Positions 44,298-56,763 of a stretch of DNA of 64,000 nucleotides are shown here, one piece after another; the stretch's first letter is position 1; every line of letters begins with the position of its first letter. The notes below the pieces were generated by a model, which ran no database searches, was not told the DNA's origin, and was given only the letters and a program-made list of their open reading frames with translations. Location: the NCBI GenBank assembly GCA_947462335.1, contig OX381717.1, positions 44,683,523 through 44,747,522 of the forward strand. Direction: 5' to 3'. The stretch is from Harmothoe impar (lineage: Eukaryota > Annelida > Polychaeta > Phyllodocida > Polynoidae). Position numbers and translations under genes: made by a program.

Positions 44298-44679
44298 CCT
44301 ACTATTGAAGACTCATGAATATTGATATTTATATCCTAAACTGTCGAATGTTGCATATTTATTATGTAAACTTTATGCCTTGTACTTCAATCTGCCTTGA
44401 TGAATTAACTCCTGCTACTGTTCTTTATGCAACAAGGTGATCTATGACAACTACTGTGAGCCTCTTTAATTCCCTTTGGTAGAGACGAAAGGCTTTTATG
44501 CTAAATGCAGTTGAACATTTTGTGGTTACTAATAGATGCTTTGAATGTCTGAGGGAGCTTAACAGAGTTCCATGTAGAGAACACAGAGTGAAAGCCAAAT
44601 GGAATGTAAAAGGACAATATGGAAAGTTTTAGATGCACATGGGGGAAATACATCTCCGACAGTGACTATACAGAGCTGA

Positions 44680-44915
44680 CAAAGCTCTAATCATGCAAAA
44701 CAAACACTTGCAGTCTTGCTGGATGCTTCTATCTATAAGCAGGTGACTCTATAGTGGAGATAGAGGCTGGTAGGAGAATTGTGGGTAGTGAGACGCATGG
44801 GAAGCAACAGAAGGCTCTCTTTGATCAACTATAAGTCAGGGAGGACAGGACGACACCAAATTGTTCCACCTCCTGACACAGCAAACCTCAGATCTCCTAC
44901 TTTGGGACATAAATC
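44680..44915. repeat. Array block iota, copy 3
   Basis: The phrase caaattgttccacctcctga and the following cacagcaaacctcagatctc are identical to the copies at 1190-1430 and 5930-6210. Confidence 0.65.
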
Positions 44916-45010
44916 ACATCAAAGCTTGGCCTAGATTGTAGCGCTATGACATTTAAATACTCCTCTTATAATTATGTACTTCACAGCTGTGGATTAATAA
45001 TTCAGCCCAA

Positions 45011-45775
45011 ATAATGACTAATCTTTGGAAGGCAGTATAAAAGTGCTCTGATGTATTACTATTATATTACATGCCCTTTTCTCAGAATGATGCATCAATA
45101 AGTCCTGACTTGCAATCTAGGCTTCGTTGGAATATTACAAAATAATTTCATTCATGCAAATGAGCCATGAAGTTGCATTCATAGTAAAATGTATTACAGA
45201 GTTACCAATGTGTAAAACTTGGATGTATACCATAAGGCATTTCTAGATAACAATCATAATGGACATGAGTTGCCGTTTACTAAGCATCAATATAATATTA
45301 TCATGTATCACAACATATATAATGTCAAACATCTCCATAGCCTGCCACTTTTTGCATACAGACTGCCATCCACAACTCGCAGAGACGTCCCCTGCCAATT
45401 CCTATTACACCCACCCACCCACACACCTATCCTAGAGTATACATTACTTTCCCAGAAGCTGCAATATCTTAGGGCACCAGAGCTTACTTGGGCCCTTTTA
45501 TCTCTGCCTCACCCTAACTGTTCAAATCAGGATGTGTATCTAAACTAATGTAAATCCTCTTCAAAATTAACAATTCTGATTTTAAGTAGATGGATATGCT
45601 TTACAGAAATACCAACCATCAGGGGTTAAAGATAGACAAATTGAATTAATAATGAGTGTTTTTGTGTGGGTAGGAACATTGATATTTTAGTTTTTTGTTT
45701 ATAGTAGGTCAGATAATAGTCCATTTCTGCCCTCCTGCGGTAAGGTAGGTTGGGCCAGTGTCATAGAGAAAGTAA
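45011..45775. repeat. Tandem duplication, copy A (uninterrupted)
   Basis: Matches the sum of 45776-45829, 47526-47726 and 49424-49925. Shared phrases include gtgctctgatgta, ctgcaatctaggcttc, gaccatgaagttg-like text, tattacagagttaccaatgt, cctattacacccacccaccc and cccagaagctgcaatatct. It preserves the uninserted state for two transposons. Confidence 0.8.
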
Positions 45776-45829
45776 TTGACTAACCTTTGAAAGCTTAAGG
45801 CAGTGTGAAAGTGCTCTGATGTACTACTA

Positions 45830-47525
45830 CCCAGCAAACTGGGGTGACTCGTGGCCATCCTGAGTGAGGTCCTCACTCAATGTGCTAGATGAAATAAAAC
45901 TGAGTGATGTGTCGCCATCAATCACTCAGCATCACTAGGGATGGCCACGCTGGTGATCACTCAGCATCACCAGGGATGGCCATGTTGGTGATCACTCAGC
46001 ATCACCAGGGATGGCCACGTTGGTGATCACTCAGCATCACCAGGGATGACCACACTGGTGATCACTCAGCATCACCAGGGATGGCCACCCTGGTGATCAC
46101 TCAGCATCACCAGGGATGGCACATTGACCAATTAGCACTGAGGCAGGGGGGGGGGGGCGTATTTTATTCATAACATTGACAACATCATTTAAGCTGTTCA
46201 TCCAGAATCTCTTCTTCTCTTGGCAATGATGAATACTTGAAGTCTTTGTGGGAGTGTCTGTTTAAATATAAGCCTTTTATCATTAATCAATTATGTTATA
46301 CATATATAAGAATATAACAATACAAGTAAGGTAAAGAAAGTGCCAAAAACTACCATAGAACTTACCAATAAATGTGTCATTCCAGTCAGTGAATATACTT
46401 CCTACCTATAATTATAAAAAGAGCAAAGTAGAATATATTAGAGAAAAATAGAGACATAAAAATAGGCAAGAACAGTTACTGTAGAATTCACAATCAGCTG
46501 ATGGCTGAGATTTTACCATGACTTATATAGGACAACCCACCTCACATCTGTTCTCCTTGCCAGTCTCTGCCTGTATGTTGTGAATGCTAGAAGTTTCCAC
46601 TGAGAACAAAGAAAGGGCGGGAAATTTGAAATGGACCAATCAGAACTCAGGAAACCAGGATGTGTGTGACCGTGAGTGATCATGCGCCATCCTGAGTGAG
46701 ACTCACCATGAGTGGCGCCTAGTCACTCAGTGAGTGAGAACCATGTTGGCGACTGTGAGTGATGATGTGCCATGCTCAGTGAGAGCTGCCATGCTGGTCA
46801 GACAAAGAAAGTTCCCCTTTTATCACTCAATGCAAGAATGTTTTACCATACTGTTGTAAATCCTTACTTGTTACTCATGATTATATGATACCATGATGGT
46901 CACTGGATATCATGCTTTCCTATTCTTGTTAGAGCAAGGCTGATCAATGTATATATACTATGTAAAATGTAGACAATTTCATTTCAGTGTTAAGTCCCAT
47001 AGACAAAGGAAAATTGTATTTTCTGTCTTAAATCTTAATCTAAAATCATATTGTTGGCTATCATGATGTGCACATTTTCATAATGATTATAATCATGTAA
47101 AAATCTGGTCCATATGTGCGATAATATCAATGAAATCAACATCAACTTCTATTCCCCCTCTGCAAAATACAAGCAGTATACCTCCAATGCTAATATCCTG
47201 GTGATGCTGAGTGAGCTCACCACAGTTGGGAAATGAGTGAAAAGTCACCATGCTGAGTGAGACCCACCAGGAGTGGCGCATTGTCACTCAGCTTGTGATC
47301 ACCACAGTGGCAAGATGAGTGATATCTCGCCATGCTGAGTGAGACTCACCAGGAGTGGCGCATTGTCACTCAGTGTGTGATCACCACAGTGGCGAGATGA
47401 GTGATGAGTCGCCATGCTGAGTGAGACTCACCAGCAGTGGCGCATTGTCACTCAGTGTGTGATCACTCAAATAATAGTCACCATGCATCACCAGTCATGG
47501 CCAGGGATCACCCGAGTTTGCTGGG
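45830..47525. mobile_element. 1,696-bp TA-flanked element with internal minisatellite
   Basis: TA is present on both sides (45828-45829, 47526-47527). The ends cccagcaaactggggtga and tcacccgagtttgctggg are inverted repeats with one mismatch. The interior is mostly gtgagtgat/atcactcac words, including a 35-bp minisatellite (45921-46130) and more diverged repeats at 46660-46800 and 47200-47470. The TA duplication suggests a Tc1/mariner- or ISL2EU-type mobiliser. No transposase. Confidence 0.8.
45921..46130. repeat. 35-bp minisatellite, six copies
   Basis: The unit atcactcagcatcaccaggg followed by atggccacgttggtg starts at 45921, 45956, 45991, 46026, 46061 and 46096. The first and last copies are the most diverged. 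Confidence 0.95.
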
Positions 47526-48074
47526 TATGCCCTTTTTCTCTGAATTATGCATTAATAAGCCCTGACCTGCAATCTAGGCTTCATTGCATAATTATGAAAT
47601 AATCATATTCGTGCAAATGAACCATGAAGTTGTATTCATATCAACATGTATTACAGAGTTACCAATGTGTAAAACTTGGATGTATTCCATAACTAGATAA
47701 TAATTATAATGGACATGTGTTGCCATGAAGGCGTTTCACCGTATGTTGATGTTTTTCCCAACATGCGGCCTTAAGATGCGGACAAGATGCGGACAAAATA
47801 CATCTAAACTACTTTTTTTGTTTCAGTTGGTCCTCCATATACCCTCCGTATCTTTTATTAAAAAAGTACAACATACGGCATCCAACATACGGCCCTCTCA
47901 ACATACGGACATTGTCACATGTCTCTTTTGGAAAATTGTGCAAAAACCAGTCTACATTCCGGGGAACCCCTAGGGAATTCCCTCTGTGACGTCATAATAT
48001 ATATACAGATACGGAGGTAGCCTGGGGATGGTGTATATAGGGTCCGTATGTTGGGGATTGTCCAAAAAGAGACA

Positions 48075-48235
48075 GGGGAGGTCGGGGTATGGACTGGGGA
48101 GGTCGGGGTATGGACTGGGGAGGTCGGGGTGTGGAATGGAGGGGGGGGGGGGTCAGAGTACGGACTGGGGAGGTCGGGATATGGACTGGGGAGGTCGGGA
48201 TATGGACTGGGGAGGTCGGGGTATGGACCAGGGAG
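48075..48235. repeat. 21-bp minisatellite
   Basis: Repeats of ggggaggtcggg(g/a)tatggact, about seven copies with a G run in the middle. The Gly/Tyr-rich open frames here are artefacts. Confidence 0.9.
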
Positions 48236-48443
48236 GTGGCCATAGAATGGAAAGAGGATTGACAGGTGGCACTAACCTGCTACAAAACCAGGCTACAGTC
48301 CATGTATCTAGACAGCCAAAATATATTGACCAAACAGGCCATCGTAGATAATATATGTGTAGGCTACCTGTGCTTTACAGTAGCATCTCCTCACGTCCAC
48401 CAGCACCTCCTCAACAGGAGGTGGCAGTACACGTGAGGAGGTG

Positions 48444-48551
48444 CCCAGTGGGCACAGAACATTGAATCAACATTTATAAATGGTTGTCAATGTTGATTCA
48501 ATGTTGGATCAACGTGGATTCAACGTTGGACAGAATTTTGTACCCACTGGG
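48444..48551. mobile_element. 108-bp nested MITE
   Basis: The ends cccagtgggcaca and tgtacccactggg are inverted with one mismatch. The interior has repeated ttgaatcaacatt/ttcaatgttggatcaacg words. It is nested inside the 1.7-kb element. Confidence 0.7.
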
Positions 48552-48929
48552 TGGTGGTACACGGGCTGTGTTGGTGCAACACAAGAGAGGTTTCTCCCCT
48601 GTGTGGATCCATGTTTTACTGACCAAACAGGCCATCGTACACCGGTATGTGCAGCATTAGTATCGCCACTCAATTCTCCCTTTTTAAAGTGCACATATAT
48701 ATGTAAAGAAATTGCTCTAGGATTGTTTTAATGAATAGATAAGTAAAGTCCAACTTCTACCTTTATAATTTAAAAAAGATCAATTAGAAAAATTGATTTT
48801 CAACGAAATTATACCCAAAAATGTATTTTCTTCGTGTTTCTGTAACTCGGTAAATAATGGCCCTACAGAGCTGAAACTTTGCCCACAGACTCCTCGTGTA
48901 TAAACGGTGGTAGACAATAGCGTACATTC

Positions 48930-49115
48930 ACCACCATGTCTTGATGTCCCCCACCATGTCCACACGTCCCCCACCATGTCCACACAATACCACCATGTCC
49001 ACACGTCCACCACCATGTCCACACGTCCACCACCATCTCCTCACGTCCACCACTATGTCCTCACTTCCACTACCATATCCTCACGTCCAGCACTATGTCC
49101 ACACGTCTGCTACCA
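48930..49115. repeat. 18-20-bp minisatellite
   Basis: Repeats of caccatgtccacacgtcc, eight to nine degenerate copies. The Pro/Thr-rich frames are artefacts. Confidence 0.9.
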
Positions 49116-49925
49116 ACATACGGACCCTATTTACAACATACGGCCCTACATATATCCCTTTTTATGCCATTTTTGACATACCACCACCCCCCTACCCCTC
49201 CATATTTTTGCCTCCAAATACGCCAAAGATATGGAATTTCTGTGCTCCGTATGTTGAACAGAAACGCAATTATGGCCATATGAACATACGGCCGGCCGTA
49301 TGTACATATGGCGGCCGTATCTTTTTCCGTAAGATGCGGACATGTTGAGCTGAAACGCAAGAATGAACAGAAACGCAAAAATAGGACATATGCACCCTCT
49401 ATATGATACGGTGAAACGCCTTCCATCTACAGTATTTACTAACCATTAATATGATATTATCATGCGTCACGTTGTATAACGTCAAACACCTCCATAGACG
49501 GTCACTCTTTACATACAGACTCTCACCTACAACTCACATAGACGTCCTGTGCCTATTCCTATTACACCCACCCACCCACCTATCCTACAGTATGCATTAC
49601 TTTCCCAGAAGCTGCAATATCTGAAGGCACCAGAGCTTACTTGGGCCCCTTTACCTCTGCTTCAACCTACCTGTTTAAATCAGGATGTGTATCTTAAATA
49701 ATCTTAATCCTCTTCAAAATTAGGACAGCTGATTTAAGTAGATGGATGTGCTTTCCAGAAAAACCAACCATCAGAGGTTTAAGGTAGACAAATTAAATCA
49801 ATAACGATTTGTTTTTGTGTTGGTAGGAACTTAGCCATTACACTTTTATTTGTTAGGAGGTGGGAAAATAGTCCATTACTGTTTCCCTCACATAAGGCGG
49901 GTTGGGGCAGTGTCATAGAGTAAGT

Positions 49926-51240
49926 GTCTGCTTGGAAAAGAATGACTTTGCTCTCTCCTGGCGGTGCTTGCGAGAACGAGGTGTCCCCAGCATGGACACC
50001 TGGGGAATAGCCGCGACATGTTAGCGCTTTGAAAGGGTTGTCGAGGTGCACGGCATGTACCACTGCCACCCAGCACTACGTGACATGGATTCTGACAATG
50101 CTGTATGACCCTGTAAGGACAGTATAGTGCGTTGCTGTACTATGATTGTCCTTTTATTGGCATGGATGAAGTATTGGGGAGTAACTCGCCAACGATGGGA
50201 TGGTGAATTAAGGACCTATTCAATAGTGAAATTAATAGTATTGTCAACCATGTAACGGCCAATATCTGAATAATAATATGCATGTATGATTGCCTATAAG
50301 TTACATGTTCAGTCTCAAACAAGGGTGCTCCTACTGATTACCGAGCAAAATATTTTATTACAATTGATGTAAGATTTCCAAAATATATGCATTTAATTGA
50401 TACGAGTCTATTATAATGTTTTAGTTGGCCATTTTATCCAACATATTGGGCTGTATTAAAAGGCACTTGTCCATGCTATTAGCTACACACACGTGAGGAT
50501 GGGGTGATAACCTGATGATATCAGTAAGGGGAGATAACACCGAATTCCCCTTTGTGGAATTCAAGATGATAGCTTAAAATTAGGGGATATCGGAGAGGGG
50601 AGGGGGCAGACGTCTGATGTATCCCTCCGCTCTCTCTGATATCCACATAATTATCAGATCAAACGTGAATCACGTTTCTTCATATGAATCTCTGGGCTTT
50701 TTAAAACGAATCAAACTTATATTTGACCACTTTAAACATCTTATTTAGGTGAATATCAACAGCCTAACAACTTCCCCACTTTGTTATGATAACGGCTGTT
50801 GATATACCTTAGCTCTAACACGCCTAGGAAGCGAACATGGGGAAAACATACAAAAACCATGCATATGACAAAAAAGACAGGACCTTTCTGAACAAAACAT
50901 TCCGCGCGCAAACATAAACACACGTGTAAAGCCGGCTGTAATAACAGGAAACACCCCTCGTGAACCGACCCGTGTAAGGCGCATTCAAGACCCCATGAGA
51001 TTCATCCAAAACCTCATCTTCTTGTTTAAACCTTTCATGGTGGCATTTCACTTCATGTTGATTTATCATTATGATGTACCATCTGGCATACAACTGACTA
51101 TTGATGCATTGGGGAACCATGCTGACTCTTTGGGAATGTACCAACTCAATAGGATCCGCATGATGCGTTGATTCAGCTGCAGCACTAGTGAGTTACTCAC
51201 CAGTGTATCATGTATCATCTTGTCAAAAAGGGTATTAAAA
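49926..51240. other. Non-coding interval
   Basis: A GC-richer patch at 49930-50110 has a small gtgtcc...ggacac hairpin but no recognisable product. 50140-50780 and 50800-51150 are AT-rich. A degenerate member of the hairpin repeat family lies at about 51158-51212. Confidence 0.4.
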
Positions 51241-51249
51241 CAGTATGTG

Positions 51250-51345
51250 ATCTTCACAGGGTTATGTCTCACGAGGTATGAGAACTTGCCCCTGTTGATG
51301 CGGCGGCAGGCCCGCAGTCCCTGCTTTGGGATGGGCGACCCCGCA
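51250..51345 (-). CDS. Possible short exon of an unidentified host gene
   Basis: On the minus strand this GC-rich island reads GSPIPKQGLRACRRINRGK and then FSYLV. Third codon positions are mostly G or C, unlike anything nearby. A gtgaga (a good 5' splice site) lies just after the TACCTC codons, which would end the exon near 51273. I see no convincing acceptor, no neighbouring exon and no known family. It could be a processed fragment or chance. Confidence 0.25.
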
Positions 51346-51716
51346 CATGCATCCCACAACCCTGTGCGCCACGCCCTCACGACTTATCTGTCATAAACAC
51401 ATGTCTGCGCATGCGCCTGTTCCCACTGGGTGCTAGTTCTATCCCATAACACTAGGAGGCCTGACAGCAGTCTGCAACTGTATACAGACTGCCATCCTGT
51501 ATGTGTGTAGTAGATATGATACAAGTGAGTCAATGTATTAGGGTTATAAGCCAATGACAGGGTAATTGTCCAAGGTTGCCAGCCTTGGATAGTCACCATT
51601 GTCCAAGGCTTATAACACTTATGCAGCTAGAATCAGGTATATGAATTTCTGACTTGTGATTGGTATGTACCTGTAACACAGACAGGTATTTTCTTTTGCT
51701 CTCTCAGCCAACTGTG

Positions 51717-52235
51717 TGCCTCTACATGGGTACCCAGAATTTTGACCATGTCGCCATGTCGATTTTTAGTACAAAAGGGCCGTGTCGCCGTGTCGATTTT
51801 TATCCCATACACTGTCCATGTCCGTCGATTTTTAAAAGGGCTATGTCGTCCGTGTCGATTTTTACTTATTAACTATGTAGAGGCACAAACACTATGTTAC
51901 ACCTGTGTATACAAAATATACCAAGACAAAGTGCCCCCCCCCGGGCAAAGCATTCTCACACCCTCTGCATTCTCACACCCTCTGCAGGTGTGAGAATGCT
52001 GCTCGGACTAGGTGTGAGAGCCCACCAGCATACATCATTTCATAACTCACCCACTATTGTGCATTGCCCACACTATGTCAGTCGAATTTTATGCATAGGT
52101 TATATGTGTCTGTCGATTTTTATGTCAAAGATTTCTGTGTCCGTCGATTTTTAAAAGGGCCGTGTCGCGCGTGTCGATTTTTAAAAGGGCCGTGTCGCCG
52201 TGTCGCCCGTGTCGATTTTTACCCATGTAGAGGCA
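51717..52235. mobile_element. 519-bp hAT-like MITE with 8-bp target duplication
   Basis: CAACTGTG at 51709-51716 is repeated at 52236-52243. The perfect 16-bp ends are tgcctctacatgggta and tacccatgtagaggca. The interior is dominated by repeats of gtgtcgatttttaaaaggg. A third copy of the end (tatgtagaggca, about 51875-51886) lies inside, suggesting a composite. An eight-base duplication is typical of hAT elements. No transposase. Confidence 0.85.
51949..51997. repeat. Hairpin with gcattctcacacc arms
   Basis: gcattctcacacc pairs perfectly with ggtgtgagaatgc (13 bp), and the first arm is present twice in tandem. It lies inside the hAT-like MITE. Confidence 0.85.
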
Positions 52236-52243
52236 CAACTGTG

Positions 52244-53080
52244 GTATAAGTATGTGTGTCAATCCTTACAGAAAAAACATCGAATGCAGATATTGAAATC
52301 TGTTCCCCAAGTGAATTAAAAAATGAACATCAACACTCTTATTCTAACAAGAGATTCTGCATTGGGACTAGTATAGCTTTTGTGTCATTTATAGTCAGAA
52401 CACAAATTGGGCTTTGTATTGGCCAGCGCCATCACACATTGGGTGATTTATTCTTGATTTGAGTATATCCTGCTCAAAGCTTGTCAATTATTGTATGTTC
52501 TAAGAAGATGGATCACTACGAAGATTGACCCCAGAGATGGGTTCCAAATCCAACTATAACAGACCCAATAATCAGGCCTACCCTTCTAGCAGAGATGAAT
52601 TAACCCTATAATGGTTGCAAAGTTCTTTAACTCATGCTGTTCTGTGCTCATCATGATATATTCATAAAGCCTTAGTGTGCAACTCACCAGTGCCACATAC
52701 ATGTCGGGGATACAGTGTTGATCCACCCCCAAAGGGTCCCCATGATGCATAAATGCAGTCCTCGCGATTTGCGCCCGCCATGCACTGGCACATCATGAAG
52801 ACAAATAAACATGAAGCTTTCGGAAATTTTCAATTTTGCAGTGCATAAATAGCTAAGCTGGTTGGAAGTGGAGAGAGGGACATGGGAGAGGGGAGCAGTA
52901 AAAAGAGTATGCTGTAAGAATCACGCAATAATCACGTGGTTGTAAGCTGGCCCTCTGACCTGTCTGTGTCAAGGGTCAGCTCTCAGAAGTAGATATATAT
53001 GATGGAATATTCTGGATGATACCGACTACTGGTACTATTTTCAAAGTTCCTACAGTGTATGTTGGTCTGTCTGTATGAGT
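52244..53080. other. Non-coding interval
   Basis: Contains a degenerate hairpin-family copy (about 52735-52800; ccatgatgcataaatgcag). No gene recognised. Confidence 0.4.
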
Positions 53081-53084
53081 GTGT

Positions 53085-53136
53085 AGTAAAGGTAGAGAGA
53101 TTGAGAGAGACAGAGGGAGAGACAGAGAAAGAGAGG

Positions 53137-53167
<31 letters not shown>

Positions 53168-53480
53168 GGAGACAGAGACAGAGACAGAAAACCAGACAGA
53201 GGGCGCAAAAGAGAGACAGAGGGGGCCGAGAGAGGCAGACAGAGACATAGAGAGAGGCTGGGAGAGAGACTGGGAGAGAAGGGGGGGGGGGTATCGAAAG
53301 AGAGATTAGAGTGCAAAGAGGAACAAAGAGACTCAGAGGTAGGCACAGAGGCAGGGCAGAAGAGACAGACATGTACTATCCAGAACAAGAACAAGGATAC
53401 AGAGCGACAACAATGAGACAGGGACAGACAGACAGACAGAGAAAGAGAAATAGAGAGACAGAGACAGAGAGGGAGCCAGA
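53085..53480. repeat. Purine-rich (GAGACA/GAGA)n low-complexity tract
   Basis: About 400 bp of almost pure GA, GAGACA and GGGA repeats with a G run at 53281-53291. All long frames across it are low-complexity artefacts. Confidence 0.95.
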
Positions 53481-54790
53481 AACAGCATGGTGCGGAGGAA
53501 AACACTTATACGGATCTAAAGAGAAACACACAATTTAAAATGACGTGGGTGAAGACGAAGAAATACTTAGTAGGTGTTTACATCTCTAGATAAGACAGGA
53601 AATAACACCAGAATAGTTTACGCAGGTGACGTAGGTCCATCATAGTGAGACTATATAGGAACAGCGTGTAATAGGGTACAAAATCAGAGACGAAGAAACA
53701 GATACAACTGGGCAGGAATAGTATAGAAAGGTGAGAGGGAATCAGAAAAAGGGGTGGGACAGGTTGTCTGTCAGCGGGGATTCTGTTTCTATGGAGGCTT
53801 CAGGGCTGGGAGATGAACAGGGCTATCATATGACCATATGGGAACAGTTGGGTCAGCTGATATAGTGAGGAGGCGGGGGGGGGGGTACTCGGAGATGTGC
53901 AACCAGTATGAGCAACTCTTACCACAGGTAGGGAGCAGATGATAGGTGAGCAGCCAAACATAAAGGATGGTCTGTGCAAGAGACATGGAACATCCTCTCT
54001 GCCTTGTTTTATCACATAATTCAAATAATATTTGGGTGAGCTAAATCCATCCAGCCATCAGCAATGTTACAGTTATGAATGAGTTCCGTTGGTACCATAA
54101 TTTATATAATTATCTATCTGGCATTGAACACAACACCAGGGCTTATTTGGGACCCCTACACTTATTCAAGGAACTCACATGTACCAATACAGCCCTAGTT
54201 GACTAGGATGTTTTACCTATGATAACCAACGACCCTAGCCTTCCGCCAATGTTAGACCCTTGCATTCTGGGTGCAGTGTTACCTATGGTTCAGCGAGACA
54301 TACTGCACTGTCACTTTTAAGCACTTGTTTTTAATGAACCGAGATCGTTTGAATTCATAACCACTTAACTCAAGTAATATATAAAAGTGTGGGGCATTAT
54401 AAGACCTCCAAATAAATGTGTTTGGCGTGTTCGAATACAACATAAAATACGTAAGATAACCACCACAGTATGATGCTGTTGGCAAGCATTGCGCATGCTT
54501 TGGTGTACATGGTGTAAAGTAGGTAGGCAGGGAAACCGTACTCCATTGCCTTTTTGCTGGTTTTTACATGTACCCCTTTTCAGCCATTCCCATTCTGACG
54601 TTGGCAGGTGAAATAGGTGTGCCTCAGGGTCTTCATGATTTGTGTCAATGGCAATGCAATACTTTTTCAGAAATATTTGACATGGCTCTATGTCATCCTG
54701 TACCTCGTTTTTCTCTTGAACGATTCTATGCTCATTGCTTGTGAATCCTCTACTTGGATCAGCCTCCTCTTTTCCTCCCATATGTATGTA
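53481..54790. other. Non-coding interval
   Basis: No repeat boundary or convincing ORF. A G run lies at 53876-53884. The 138-residue minus-strand frame at 54365-54781 has no recognisable domain. Confidence 0.35.
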
Positions 54791-54805
54791 TGTCCATTTA
54801 GTTTC

Positions 54806-54831
54806 CTCTTCTCTCTCCTCTCTCTCTTTCT

Positions 54832-54908
<77 letters not shown>

Positions 54909-54910
54909 AT
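54806..54910. repeat. (CT)n microsatellite
   Basis: About 100 bp of CT dinucleotides with a few interruptions. Confidence 0.98.
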
Positions 54911-56647
54911 CTTAGCAATTTCTCTCTTGCCTTATCTTTCTCACACGAAATCAAAACATTCTCTCTCCCTCCCATTTTCAATCTACTGAGCTAATCTGTT
55001 CTAGATGTTGCACTTTGTTTGAGCCATACACAAAGGCGGCACGTCTCAAACAGCTGACAAAAGCTTTGTTTCCATCAGCACGTATGATGTCTCAAATAAC
55101 CCCCTTCGTGCGCATCTCTACATTCATAATTACCTTCCCTTCCGAAGCACGTTCTAGCAAATCTCTATAGAAATATGCAACAGTGGAGGTCTCAAGGCTT
55201 TGTGAAATACATTTCTTCTGTGTCAGATTTTAATATGAACAGCACACTTTTATGAAGTCTAATTTCTTGCCTGGAAGTAACTAGAAGGGCTAGCTCCGAC
55301 ATGAGATACGTGACTTCACAGTCTTTGTGTTTGTGCCTTATTTGTATCTTTATAAAGGAATTCCAGGATGCAAGCCCCACAGCTTTGAAGTATTTTATTC
55401 AAGAACTAGTTCACTAAACTATTGTGTAGACCTTCCATTAACTTGATTAAAGTAAACTTTATTTTGCCTCACACAAGGAATGATCCATATCTTGAACCTC
55501 CTTTTGGCTCTGTGCAAATTCATCTGCTTTGAGGAGGACATTGATTTTACCTAACGACATCAGATTACATCCATATCAAAATGTTCAGCATATCCTATCC
55601 TAACTAATGCTTTAGTATGTAATGCTGAATACAGAAATGAGATATTGCAAGACTTTTAGGTAAAAATGGATGTCGATTTTATCATACAGGAATGGTGTAA
55701 AACTGAACAAGCACATTATTTTCTCAGCTACATAAAATGGCAAACTACAGTTCATGCAGTAGTGCTTTTGGCTTGGGAACTAATGTTTTACTTGGGGAAG
55801 TTTTCCATTTTGAATCGAGTCAGCCGGGGATAAAAATACATGAACATCTTTTGTCATTAAAGGGGAAAAACAAGTTAAAACAGGGTCAGAGAGAAAGAAG
55901 GGAGGCCAGATATTTGAGATGAAGCAAAGTCCGGAATACGCAGAGTGGAATATGAGAACCCAGCTAGCAAAATGATGATATTGTGCGTCAACATAACGTT
56001 TTTAACGTTATATAACGTTTTGCCATAATACGGAGCCATGGAGAAACGTTCCATAATGTTCCATAACCGTTTTTTTTCCTTTATCAGCTAGGCCTGCATG
56101 ATGGAAAGTGATACGAAGGAAGGTAAACAGGTAAGGAAACTGCTGCAGATAGGAAAACCATATGCAGAGCTTTACAAATTACACTCAGTGGAATGAACGT
56201 GAACAGGCCAAATTTATCACACTGAACATGAATTGAATAAGGAATTCATAGAAAAGGAGAGTTCTGCTTGATTCAATGGATATAGCCAAGGAAGCATAGT
56301 CTTGGTGAACACGTTGTTTCGATTCTGAGGCGATTCAATTTTCAGCTCAAATCTTGGATGAAGCCATCCTAAAACAAACAAAAAAATCCTCCATTATATT
56401 CCAGCGACTAGCCGTTTTTGATCACGACAGCCAATGATATAGCTAGTAAAGTATATCCTATAGAATACTAATTTGAAAATTAATTTCAATCAGGTACTTC
56501 GATTGTCGAAAATCAAACCAATTACATAGTTAGGTTTGTTGAACGAACTGTTAACACAGGAGTAGATGGATTGACAGTGACATGGATGGATGGATGAATA
56601 GTGATATGGTCAGGTGCATAGGAATATAATTGGTAAAGCCCACCTAA
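54911..56647. other. Non-coding interval with a possible solo transposon end
   Basis: cccagctagcaaaatgatg at about 55960 looks like the end of a MITE, followed by palindromic aacgttatataacgtt words (56000-56030). A candidate opposite end (atcagctaggcc, about 56083-56094) is only a partial match. No gene is recognised. Confidence 0.35.
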
Positions 56648-56763
56648 GGGCAAAAAAAGAAGTTTGTTTCAGGTTACCCGACCCTACCTAACAAAACAGG
56701 GCCGACCCTAGAAGTTTGCTAGTCCTTTTAGGATTATTTCAAAGTTGATTTGGTAGTCTGCTA

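Larger units (their letters stand above)
47727..49423. mobile_element. 1,697-bp TIR element rich in ccgtat words
   Basis: The perfect 18-bp ends gaaggcgtttcaccgtat and atacggtgaaacgccttc are flanked by CAT on each side (47724-47726, 49424-49426). The word acatacgg or its complement ccgtatgt occurs many times within about 350 bp of each end, as transposase-binding subterminal repeats do. The interior has two minisatellites and a nested smaller MITE. A 3-bp duplication would fit CACTA or Harbinger-like integration. No transposase, so non-autonomous. Confidence 0.8.
45776..49925. repeat. Tandem duplication, copy B (interrupted twice)
   Basis: The same 765-bp unit as 45011-45775, split by elements at 45830-47525 and 47727-49423. 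Removing both gives a continuous match to copy A. Confidence 0.8.

Noticed and set aside
45921..46130. CRISPR-like array
   Set aside because: The units are contiguous with no unique spacers; it is a minisatellite inside a transposon in animal DNA.
52976..53538. Several overlapping Ser/Leu- or Arg/Glu-rich frames
   Set aside because: All are frames through one purine-rich low-complexity tract.
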